DNA of 64,000 nt, taken from assembly GCF_947172395.1 (NCBI RefSeq), contig NC_069090.1, positions 6,892,291 to 6,956,290 on the forward strand, read 5' to 3'. The translations under genes were made by a program, and so were the position numbers. The DNA is from Bicyclus anynana. Taxonomy: Eukaryota; Arthropoda; Insecta; Lepidoptera; Nymphalidae. The notes beneath the pieces were generated by a model. It was not told where the DNA came from, made no database searches, and was given only the letters and a program-made list of their open reading frames with translations. Within the stretch, counting starts at the first letter, position 1; every line of letters starts with the position of its first letter. This document shows, piece by piece, positions 1 to 12,500 of this stretch.

Positions 1-434
1 AACTATAAGGGTTCCTTGTGGACTACGGAATCCTAAAAAAGTGGCTTTTTTTTAGCGTGGCGTGTGTTTATTGTGAGCTTATATCGGACGCGGAAGACGC
101 GTTTGTTACCCTCGCAACTTTAATACATATTTTAATTATCGACTAGTTACTATCACCATTATCTAATAACATTATTACCTGCCGTTTCGAAAGCGCTTGT
201 AAGCTAAACCTAATTGAAATAAATGAATTTTGTCTTTGACTTTACATGCATGATTGTGTCAATTGTCTCGACATTAACTTTTTTAATTAATTAACTCTTT
301 TAATTTCGAAATTTCTTTTTATAAAAAATCTATTTAATAAACTCTGATACACAAGATACAATAAAATAAATTTTCTTTATTCTTAATTAATATTTCACTT
401 TATTTCAAATTTCCCCTAGTTTCTTTTAACTTAC
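1..434. other. sid-1-like intron 10, partial
   Basis: AT-rich intron sequence. The stretch from about 100 to 240 resembles a dispersed repeat also seen near 33930-34030 and 62940-63080 (CTCGCAACTTTAAT type, ending in AATAAATGAATTTTG). No further exon seen. Confidence 0.5.
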
Positions 435-533
435 CCCTTTGTGTTAGTACTGGCACAGTTTCGCTTGAACTGGTCGTAGGTTCGCCTCTCGAAGTGGACG
501 GGCCGTGCGATTCCTCAACTAGCACTATTGCCT
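435..533 (-). CDS. sid-1-like exon 10, cytoplasmic loop
   Basis: Phase 1 to 1: IVLVEESHGPSTSRGEP then TTSSSETVPVLTQR. No clear homology, as expected for the variable loop after the first helix, but acceptor tattacag, donor G|gtaagt and phase all fit. The gene continues beyond base 1. Confidence 0.72.
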
Positions 534-3500
534 CTGTAATAAAGGACATAAATACATTTTACTTTTGTTTATCAACCTTATCAGGTTGTTTTAACCAATG
601 ATAATTTTATACTATAGACAGGTTACGTGCCTACAAAATCACCGCAAAAAGGGATCCGAATTTAGCTACACCACCGAGCGCACACATGCAAAATTTTTGT
701 CTTTCATTCCATTATATATTTATGTACAGCTTTTACACTTCCTGACATAACTCGACATTGCAGACAATATTTTTTGAGCCGTGACAGCCCAGTGGATATG
801 ACCTCTGCCTCAGAGGGTGTGGGTTCGAATCCGCTCTGGGGTACGCATCTCCAACTTTTCAGTTGTGTGCATTTTAAGAAATTAAATATCACGTGACTCA
901 AACAGTGAAGGAAAACATCTGGGGGAACCTGCACACCAGAGAATTTTGAAAATTTTCTGCATGTGTGAAGTCTGCCAATCCGCATTGGGCCAGCGTGGTG
1001 GACTATTGGCCTAACCTCTCTCATTCTGAGAGGAGACGAATATGGGTTGATAACGACGACGATTTGTTTACGATTGTTAACGATTGTTTTTTACAAAGCG
1101 ACAAAATGAAATTATGAAAATTATACACATATGTCCGCCTCATAGTTAGGGATCCGTAAAACATTTTTTACAGCTAATTACTGTCACGTTAATTTTTCGT
1201 GAGTAGCTTCATCGTGTTGAGACGATCGACTTTTTTATTTACGAAAATTCTTAATTCTGGGTAGCTAACTGAGTTACCAGGAAATAAAAAATTCTAAGCG
1301 TCGGAATGAGTTAATGTACCACGCAATTTGTAGAGCATTGTGGCTGTTAAATTAAATAACTATTATTTAAGCAACAGTAAAAAAAACAGCTGGTTAGTAA
1401 CAACTTTTAATAACCTCGTTATTAATACAAGTTGGGACGAGGGTAGTGTATCAAAAGTTGTTACTAACCAGATGTTTTTTTTACTGTTGATTAATTAATA
1501 GTTATAGAAGTCCTGGATCTCTCTGTTGACCTCCACAGCACCTATGAGCCACAGAGGTCGTCAAAAATGTGTTGAGATGGCAGTTACACGACCTCCGTGG
1601 CGCAGTGGCATGCGCGGTGGATTTACAAAACGGAGCCTTGAGTTCGATCCCCAGCTGGACAGATTGAGATTTTCTTAATCGCTCCAGGTCTGGCTGGTGG
1701 GAGGCTTCGGCCGTGGCTAGTTACCACCCTACCGACAAAGACGTACCGCCAAGCGTTCCGGTACGATGTCGTGTAGAAACCGAAAAGGGGTGTGGATTTT
1801 CCTCTTAACAAGTTAGACCGCTTCTATCTTAGACTGCATCATCACTATCATCAGGTGAGATTGTAGTCAAAAAAAAAAAACAATAATTGACATATAATAA
1901 TGTAGGTTAGAGTACATACAATATTTGAAAGCAGCATTCTCAAGATGCGATTATAGTATTGGTTTAATTTGTTTTTAAACATGCAGCCCAAATATTTTGG
2001 ACTCTTCTAATTACAAATCAGTCTCTGAAGACCAAATAGATACAAATTTAATATACGCACTTACATATATATCACAAATAAAATGATTTTACTGTATAAT
2101 TATATATTTTTTGTATACAATTAATAAATACGACACTTAAAAGTCATAAATACAACGATTGAAGGTCTATTTATTTAATTTAACGGTATAAATTATAATA
2201 TATAGCCCCTGTTAATACATGCACAGCCATATAATTCAATTGTATGATATATAGCAATTGTTTTATTTATACCATACTTCAGGTTTACGTCTTACCAGCT
2301 CGCGGCATGTTGATTGACTGAGGATCTTGCGTGTTGGACCCTAAACAAACATCAGTTTACTAAACACTCCTGGCACGCAGGGTCGTAATAATAGAATATG
2401 AAAGTGCCGGAATGGCGACCCCGCACTAGTAAGCGCAGTGTTGGCCGACCCCCCACCGACTGACAACATCAAGCGAGTCGCAGGGATTGGCTGGATGCAG
2501 GCGGCTCAGTATCGTGGTGTTTGGTAGTCCCTACAAAAGGCCTATGTCCTGCAGTGGACGTCCACAACAACACAACAACTTTTCAAAATTAATTAACAGC
2601 TATAAAATCAACGTTTAAGTAATCTTTCTGCACTCACTCAGCAGTCATGAAATTATTAATTATACACTCACAAGTCATCAATATTCTTTTTCAGTGCGCT
2701 TTCATTTGAGACCCCGCTCGAGTATATTTCTTAATTTTTCTTCCTCATTTTCAACCCCCAGAACTTTTAAACGGCTCAACCGATTTTCATCAAACATGCC
2801 TAAGAACACTCGCACATAAGTCACGTTTCATATAAAAAAAAACTAAATTGTAATCGCTTCCGTACGGGAGCTATGGTACCACAGACAGACAGATACATCA
2901 AACTTATGACACCCCTCTTTCTGCGTCGCGGGTTAAAACATACGAAAATATAATTATATAAGGGAACTAGCGGACCCAGTCAAGCTTCGCTTTGACTAAT
3001 GTGCGCTTCTTCCCTACCTTTCCTTACTCCAACCCTACCCTACCCCTACCTTACCCCTACCCTAAACATACCCTAACCCTACTCTACCTTACCCTACCCT
3101 TACCCTACCCCTACCCTAAACATGCTATGTATCAGAGATGGTGCTGTATGTGAAAAAAGATTTTCCCGCTTTTCTGTTAAAATTTTTCCTGAATTTTCTT
3201 TGCTATAAACCTCACGGAGCCCGAGACCTTTCCAATGAATTCCAAATCCAACAATTCCACCGATTTCCAAAACCGTGGAAATCGGTTCGTGTTTTCTGGA
3301 GTTATAGCGTCAGGAAGGAAAACCCGACTTTTTTTATATAAGGGAATGAAACAGGGGTTGAAACTTGAAAGTTTACATCGATTTAGCGGATGAAGTCGCA
3401 GGCGTCCGCTAGCAAGGAATACGACGCAAGGACTTTTTTAATTTGGCGCAATATGTGACAATTTGTATATGCATATATACATACGTCTCCTGCAATATAT

Positions 3501-6500
3501 TGCGGTTCCAATAGGTCCTGACAGAGCGACCAACAGCATAAGGGCCAGCACGACCAAAGAGCCTGTGACATAGTCTTCATACGACACAGCTTCCACTGCG
3601 CGGAACCTGCACCGAAAACATGGATTTGTTAGTTTCCTTTGAAAATCAAAGGACTAAGTTATACAGGGAGTTATTTTGAAAAAAAAAATAGTTTCAACGG
3701 CTAGAATCCATGTGATTTGAAGTTGGTTATGGGGTGGAACCATCACAGAAAGGATCTGAGTTCTAGCCCCGCTCGTTAGACTACTGTCTACACCAGTGGT
3801 CGTCACATTTTACAAACCAATGACCACACATGACGATGTGAGTGCCAGCGCCGGGCCACAGAGTATGTGAAGGCACTCCAAGAGCGTTTCCATACTTACG
3901 GCTAGTTTCTTCATCGCAAGTAAAAGTCAAAGTAACGTCATAAATCAAAAGCGACGGTCTTATTCACTGAAAAATAAAGTCTTCTTTACTACTAACTACT
4001 TTTACTGTTACTTTAGCTTTACATGAAGAAACTAGCTGTTATGGTGCAAGACATAATTTTAACGTTTTCAATGACTTGCGTTTGAAAATGTATGTGATTT
4101 GACAACTTCGACAAGCAAATCATGATTATTTTTAAATGGTGCAACTTAGCCTGAGACATACGAGTATGTATTTACATCAGTATGTATGTCAGTGACATCG
4201 TTCGCTTTGCTTTAAATCGGCCCAGCCGGGGATCAAACCCAGGACCTCCGTCTTGAAAATCCACCGCGCATACCACTGCGCCACGGAGGCCGTCATATTC
4301 ATTCAAATTCGTCAAGGATTGTTTGTCGCGATCGAAGTCAGGGGCGTCAGCTATTAAGAGTTTACAAATCCCCTTTTATAAACCGTTTCATAAACTTTTT
4401 TAATTTTTATTTTTTTTTTATTTGAGGGGAAATATCTTTCCGAGATACCCGACTTACTGGGGGAGAAGACGGGTTATGTACCTTACCACTAAACCCCTCG
4501 GTTGCCACCCTAAGCGCATTTTAGTAGGCTCTGGGACCTAACCTTTCTAACGAAATGTAACCGTTTAATACTCTACAATAGTTTTCTACTCGCCTGAACG
4601 TTTTAACTCGACTTCTGGAGTCCCACACCCCGCGCTCTCCGGGCTCCCTGACACCGGTACAATCTTCATCGCTTTCCTTCACTATGAACACTATGTAGAA
4701 GCCACGGGGAAACATTGATTGCTGGAAATAGATAAAAAAAAATATTTATTTTTATTTATTTTTTTAAACAGGACACCAACAGATTACAATAAAATATAAA
4801 GAATAGAAGAAATAGATATATAAGTTACGGCAATAGGGATGATGACAGTTTTATTAACTGTATATAAATTAAGAGTATGCTAATAGTGAACCAATTTTGT
4901 AAAAGGAACAGGGTATCTGCGATCATTACTTTCGGAGCTACAGGGATCTAAAGGGCCAAATTTGCGGCGCTGCCGCGGATCCCTGAAAAACGCCCCATAC
5001 AAAATGGCACGAACTAATGACGTCGTAGGTAATGTAATGATCGTTAGATTTGTATGTGCGTTCAAACAAAATTATTAATATCTTTGTTATTTGTGCGTTT
5101 ATGTTTATAGTTAATTTATCGAATGTCACATTTAGTGTAAGGAAGCTAAAACTGTATGAATTTTCATCTAATTACGTTCTAAGCTTTTTAATAGATTTTG
5201 AAATATTATAATCTTATTTATTTTGCAAATATCCAGACAATCTTTGCTTTTTATGTATAAATTAGTTAACATTGACCTTATTTACCCGAATGTATCATAA
5301 AAATCTATTTATTCAAACCTAGTCATCATCCCCATTATTGCAGATAATCATCCCCATTATTGCAGAGCCACTTATTGGTTGTCACAGCATGCACTAAGGA
5401 TAGGGCCTAGTTCTCGCTACTCCAGTAATCCAGCCAAGTACAAACGATTTTTGGGCGGTAAAACTAAAAATCGTTGGCACCCGACTAAAACAATAAAGTA
5501 TAATAATATAAAATAATTTTTAATTAATACAGAATTCTAATGTACAAAGAACAATATTAAATTTAGATTAAAGTTAAACGAAATATCACACATAGGTATT
5601 ATATAGGTATTAAACAAAAAACAAAAACAAAACACTACCTAACTCTATGTTAAGAAGATGCAAGGTCTAAATCAGGATTTGCAAAGTATTGCAAATTTGC
5701 AAATTTAAATTTCTTTTTAAAACAATTAAGATTTTTTTTTATTCTTGACAAGTTAGCCCTTGACTACAATCTCACCTGATGGTAAGTGATGATACAATCT
5801 AAGATGGAAGCGGGCTAACTTGTTAGGAGGAGGATGAAAATCCACACTCCTTTCGGTTTCTACACGACATCGTACCGGAACGCTAAATCGCTTGGCGGTA
5901 CGTCTTTACCGGTAGGGTGGTAACTAGCCACGGCCGAAGCCTTCCACCAGCCAGACCTGGACCAATTAAGAAAATCTCAATCTGCCCAGCTGGGAATCGA
6001 ACCCAGGAACTCCGTTTTGTAAATCCACCGCGCATACCACTGCGCCACGGAGGCCGTCAAAACTTACTTAAGCCGTTACTTACCGTAACAGTAATGCCTC
6101 CCTTATTGGACATGGTGAAATAATAACCCTGATATAGCATATCTTGTTCGTTGTCAAACACTGGACACTGAAAACAGTTTTATTTAATTAATTATTTATT
6201 TTGTATTTCTTTTATTCTTATTCAATAACCATGCGTCCGCGTGAATTTTAATTTTTTACAAATCCCGCGGGAACTGTTGAATTTTCCGAGACAAAAGGAG
6301 TCTATACTTAAGTCTTGTTAGTAGTAATAAGAGTTTGTTTGTTTGATTGAACGCGCTAATCTCAGGAACTACTGGTCCGATTTAAAAAATTCTTTCTGTG
6401 TTAAATAGCTCATTTATCGAGGAGGGCTATAGGCTATATACTATCCCCCTATTCCTACGGGAACGAGAACCACGCGAGTTAAACCGCGCAGCGTCAGCTA

Positions 6501-9500
6501 GTTGCTTATAAACCTCCTAAATCTTCCACGGTTTAGCCACTCCAAAGTTTAGATAGGTCAGACAAAAATTCTAAAAACGCTCATTTGTATTTTGTAAAAT
6601 GTGTAAATAACTATAAGCACTTGGTAAAGCACATTTTTATTCATATGTATTGCACATTTTTATTTTGAGCTTTCACTTTAACACAATATGCCTGTAATTT
6701 CATCAGCAACCTCCTTCAAAATGATCATAGTACCTATTTCACCAGACGAGCTTTCTTTTTTTTTTTTTTATAAATATACTTAAACAATACACATCACTAT
6801 CTAGCCCCAAAGTAAGCATATCTACAGAGTAGCTTGTGTTATGGGTGCTAAGATAGTTGATATTTTAATATTAATATACAATTATATACTACATATAAAT
6901 ACTTATATAATGTATAAATACACACAGACACTGGAAAACACCCATGCTAATCACACAAATATTTTCCAGTTGTGGGAATCGAAACCACGGCCGTGGATGC
7001 AGAAGGCAGGGTCACTACCCACTGCGCCACGCGGCCGTTTTCTTAAAACAAACTTTTAATTTTAGAGTAATAACTCTAAAACTGTTTAATCTTTTACAAA
7101 CTTTTATTCAACTTGCGGTATAAGTCAAACCTTACAACTGAATTTGTAATACCTCCAGATACCTAGATAGATAGATTCTAATCTAAAGAAGTCAATCTAA
7201 TAAGTTGAATAAGGCATGTAGCACTATAGTTTGGCAAATTCGTTCGTAACACTCCTGATGGTCCACTCGGGCCGGGAGGGTAGCGATGTCCTGCGCGTCT
7301 TTATATCCACGCAGTGCTTTCCCCCCGTCGCCCGCATATCAGGGGAGTGTCAGCAACTTACCAAGCTATAGCAAATTACTTACCGAATTGTTCTGTATGG
7401 AGACGAAAGCACATACATCGTCATCAGAATCTATCATTAAAAGAACACTCGTTGGTTTCTTGTTAAATCTAAAACAGATTATTTTATTAAGTAGCATTCT
7501 GCACGTCTTAACTCTCTACTCATCGATATCGACCCATATTCGGCTCACTGCTGAGCTCGAGTCTCCTCTCAGAATGATGGGTCAGGCTAGTAGTCCACCG
7601 CGCTGGCCCAATGCGGATTGGCAGACTTCACACACGCAGAGAATTAAGAAAATTCTCTGGTATGCTGGTTTCCTCACGATGTTTTCCTTGACCGTTTGAG
7701 ACACGTGATATTTAATTTCTTAAAATGCACACAAGAGAAAAATTGGAGGTGCATGCCCCGGACCGGATTCGAAACCACACCCTCCGGAATCAGAGGCAGA
7801 GGTCATATCCACTGAGCTATCACGACTCATTACATCATAGCGTGCTACTCATGCTATGATGTAATTTTTATTATACTAGCGAACGCTCGTGACTTCATCA
7901 TGATCATCATCATATCAGCCGTTGGACTTCGTCTGGAGGACTTAGGCCTTAGGGACTTCCAAACATCACGATCTTGAGCCAGCATCCAGCGAATTCCTGC
8001 GACTAGCTTGATGTCGTCAATCCACCTGGTGGGGGGTCGACCAACACTGCGCTTTCTAGTGCGGGGTTCATTCAAGCACCTTAGAACCCCAATGTCCATC
8101 GGTTCTTCGAACTATGTACCCCCTTTCTTTGCTGGCTTTCCGCTTAGTTGGGTAAAGAAAAATATTGGTAATGCTTAAAGACATGTCTTATATTCTATTA
8201 CAAACAAAAATTTAAAAAACCATATAAATAATTAAATATAATGTGTTCACTAACTAACTAACTACTCACATGGGTAAATAAGACGGATCATTGTTATTTG
8301 TCAAATTCAATGGATCCCAGTCAAAAGAGAAATAGTAATACTTCGGCGAACTTGGGGTCACGTTTAGGGTTATTTCCTGGAACAGAGACAAGTTTATTTA
8401 CATACTAGCGGACCTAGTCAAGCTGGTTCGCTTTGACAGATGAGCAACCAATCGCAAGAAAGCAATTGTTGACAAACAGAGTTTTTAGCCGCTTGTACAG
8501 GTGCTCGTGAGTATTTGCCATAACTCTAGGGTTATATTCTTTGACAAAAAATAATTCAAAATGAATATTTTTGGAGTAAATAAATTTTTTCTTTGTAAAT
8601 AGATCTTAAAACATGTTTCTTATGCGCATCCATATAATAATGACGTATTTAATTGTTTGAATTTTAAAATGCAACGTTGTCACCTAAAAGCGTGTGTATT
8701 ATTTGAATTACTTTGTATGAAAGTATATATATATTTTGTAGTTAATAAAATATTAGTTATGCAGTTCGTATAGGAAATACTACCGAGCATTCTGTTTATA
8801 AGATGGCAACCAACCTTTCTCGGTGGACCAGTGCCATATAGATATCCTGTGACTTCGGGTCACATTCAGAGGTCTTGGCTTCGAGTCTTGGGTCGGACTA
8901 GGAAATATTGAAATTTTTCCTTCAAAGAAATTTTCAGCTCGCAGTTGGTAAATAGTCCAGGATCCGAGGAACATTTTTTACAATTGATTACTATCAAGTT
9001 AATTTTCCGTGAGTAGCTTCATCTTGATGAGATGCTCAACTATTTTATTTACAAAAATTCTTGATTCTGGTACCTAACTGGGTTACTAGGTAATAAAAAT
9101 TTCTAATGTACCACGCAATTTATAGAACATTGTGGCTGTTAAGTTGCATAACTATCGATTAAGCAATATTAAAAAAACATTTGGTTAGTAACAACTTTTG
9201 GTAAACTCCCCTCCTCCCAACTTGAATCAATAACGAGGTTATTATATTCTTGGTATTTCCGGTTGCGCCGCTATTAGTTGAAATTTGTCTATTTCTCTTC
9301 ACTTGGCCGCATGTAATGCGCACTGGCCCGGTAGTGGGTCGTCAAAATAAATAGACATCAACCTATAGTGATAATACCTTATTCACATCTACGAAGAAGT
9401 TCTGCACGCGTCTCAGTTTGATTTTCACTAATATATTATCGGGACTTGATGTAGCCAACGTCAACGTTGGGCGAGCTTGGGCCGTTATATCTGTGGAAAA

Positions 9501-12500
9501 TTCATAGATGTTTACATCTGTAATAGAGCCAGATTGAATACACATTCATCAACATCACCATTATCAACCCATATTCGGTTCACTGCTAAGCACGAGTTTC
9601 CTCTCAGAATAAGAGGGGTTAGGGCAATAGTCCACCACGCTGGTCCACTGCGGATTGGTGACTACACACACACAGAGAATTAAGAAAATTCTCTGGTGTG
9701 CAGGTTTCCTCCTCTTATATTGTTGTGCATTTTAAGAAATTAAATATCACATCGTAAAGGGTGAAGGAAAAACATTCTGATGAAACCTGCACACCAGAGA
9801 ATTTTCTTAATTCTCTGCGTGTTTGAAGTCTGCAAATCCGCATTGGGCCAGCGTGGTGGACTATTGGCCTAATCCCTTTCATTCTGAGAGGAGACTCGAG
9901 GTCAGCAGTGAGCCGAATATGGGTTGATAACGAATAACGAACGAGCTTCGTGATGATCAAAGTGAATTCGAAGATCGGCGCACTAGTTATTTGTGGAAAC
10001 TTACTCGGTCCGGCGTCGTGTGGACAAAGAGTTCTTGCCATGTCGTTGAATTGCAGTACAGTGGTGCGCGTTGGCACTACCAGAGGCAGTTCCCATGATG
10101 ACACACCTAAAAACAGCAGTGAATATGTGACAATGCTCCTCTGTAGGCAATACCGTCTTTACCATAAGGGTACATGGGGCCCGTGCCCAGGGCCCCTGTT
10201 CTCAGGAGGCCCCGAAGGACTGCAATCTTCTTCAAAATGTTGATTAATGATATACCTAATAGAAGATTTCACTCAACAAAATCCCATAAGAAACTGTTAT
10301 CGTGATCGTAACCAAAAAACCAGCAGCATTCTAAGATCATTAATGACATATTACTGTATTTGATTACCTTTATTAAATGGCCATACTTAGTAAAAAAAAT
10401 TAGTATAATTCGCTTTTTTTCCTTTCCAAAAGGCTAGGGCTAGGCTGGGGCCCTTGGGCCCCAAATTCTTGTGTGCCCAAGGGCCCCAGCCTAGCATAAC
10501 ACGGCGGTGTCTGTAGGCACAGCATCCGACCAAAGACATATCTCGTGAAAATAGACAAATTTCGACCGTCATGTCATTAGCATAGGAGTATATAGCGAGG
10601 GGGCCAGGTGGGTCCTGCCCACCCTAGAATGGACCTGAGCCTACCTTAGGATTATGGGCTACCGATATGGAATTCTATTATGATACTAATAATAGGCTGA
10701 TGGCGAGGGCCAGACCCACCGTACGAAATAATCCTTGATATGCTAATGGTCAAGAAAGAAAAGCATTTATTCCATAAGGTCTCTCTCCTATAAAATGGGA
10801 TGGCTGACCCTATAGTGAACCGTGAAAACGGATTTAAATAGGCTAAAAAAATCATAGAGGAGAGAAAACCTCAGAAACTTCTAGTCCTACCCACTTGAAC
10901 TCAAAACATCATAATCACAAGGCACATAAGCTAACTGCACCAATGACGCAGTTCAAATATAGGTACCAAGTAGTAATCTGACCACAAAATCCCAAACGGA
11001 AGAGATAATGATGTACTCGTCGCTAATACAAAGGCACATTTTATTTGTTACGAGTATGTTTAGACTTCGCAGAACATATTTGATAACGAAAGCTGAAACT
11101 GTTTAATATTATCACATTACAAAAAAGCTCTCATGAAGAATAATGAGCAAACTGTACCGAGAAATACCTAGTGGGACTGTAGTATGTACGACTACGACAC
11201 TACGAGATGTACAAACAAGTTCATAAGCTACTCGTAGGTACCTAATATTGTACCTAAGTTTTCTGTGCTATTATGACGATATCAAAACTCGAACTTATTC
11301 TAAGGGAAAAATTGTAACCGTGCGGAATAACTACTATTGCCCAGCAAAGCTTATGTGATTAGCCAATAAAGATATTCCGTCGTCATATAGAATCATGACT
11401 GTACTGACTGTACCTCAGACCAATTATAGAAGGACCTGTATCGCACTCATAGTCACGAACAAAATAGTCTGCGTTTTCTGAGGAAAACGAGCTTAGATTT
11501 GGTATATATCTTGTACTAAACTAGAAGTTTTTGTCCGTTTTTACACCATTCAATCACACAGAAAGGTATTTTTACGGAGCTCTTTAACCGACGAACACGG
11601 ATTACGACTATTTAACATCGATACTATAGAGACAGTTTTGTATAATCGTATTAGATCGTTGATCATAGACTTTGACAGAAAAGTAATGTCAAGCGAGGCA
11701 GGTCCTATACAATAATTGGTCTGAGGACTGTACAGACAAAGTTATCACAAGCCTCATCTTCGTACGTCCACGGCTCTACCGTGACCATTTTTGTTCCTAT
11801 GCATTTCTCTATATCAATCTGAAATATCTTCTTGTTTCGTTCTTTTTTTTTATTCTTTACAAGTTACCCCTTGACTACAATCTCACCTGATTGGAAGTGA
11901 TGATACAATCTAAGATGGAAGCTAACTTGTTAGGAGGAGGATGAAAATCCACACCGTTTTCGGTTTCGTTCTTTTTAGACCCCTTTTTACCCGACTGCAA
12001 GAAGGGTTGTGTTTTTCAAGCGTATCTTGTATGTATGTATGTATGTATGTAATATTCTTTATTACCTCATATCTTCCAAACCACTGAACGGATTTATGTA
12101 ATTAGAATAACCCAAGTGTTCTTAGGTAAATGAAACTAAAAAAAAATAACAAGGCGACTGTGAGACGCTATAGACTCAAGGTGAAAAAAAAATATTTTTC
12201 TAATATTGCAATGGTAATCATGGCTATGTTTAAAAAAAATTATAATTAGAAAAACGTTATTTATTAGTTGTTTATACAAAATACGCGAGGCGGATGACTA
12301 TAGGTGCAAGCAGGTATGTGAAGTGAAGTTATAAAATAGACTAAATTAAATATATTGATTATAAAAATTGGCTAAGTGCGAGTCGGATTCGCCCACCGAG
12401 CGTTCCGTAGAATTTTTTGAATACTTGCTTAACCTCGGTTGGACGTTTAAATTATCGTACTTTGTAATAAACGTAACAAATAAATCCGAAATTAACCATC

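Larger units (their letters stand above)
534..3484 (-). other. sid-1-like intron 9
   Basis: Holds SINE family 2 (776-1062), the hairpin repeat (1140-1500), SINE family 1 (1589-1880), a LINE remnant (2400-2575) and a CCCTAC tract. 1880-2280 is plain AT-rich sequence. Confidence 0.75.

Noticed and set aside
1589..1680. tRNA genes (box A/box B-like sequences at many sites)
   Set aside because: They are heads of SINEs: no complete cloverleaf, and each continues into the same SINE body and A-rich tail.
3010..3125. CCCTAC/CCTAA-like runs as telomeric repeats
   Set aside because: Insect telomeres are (TTAGG)n. These runs are irregular CCCTAC and recur beside interspersed repeats, so they are simple repeats linked to transposons.
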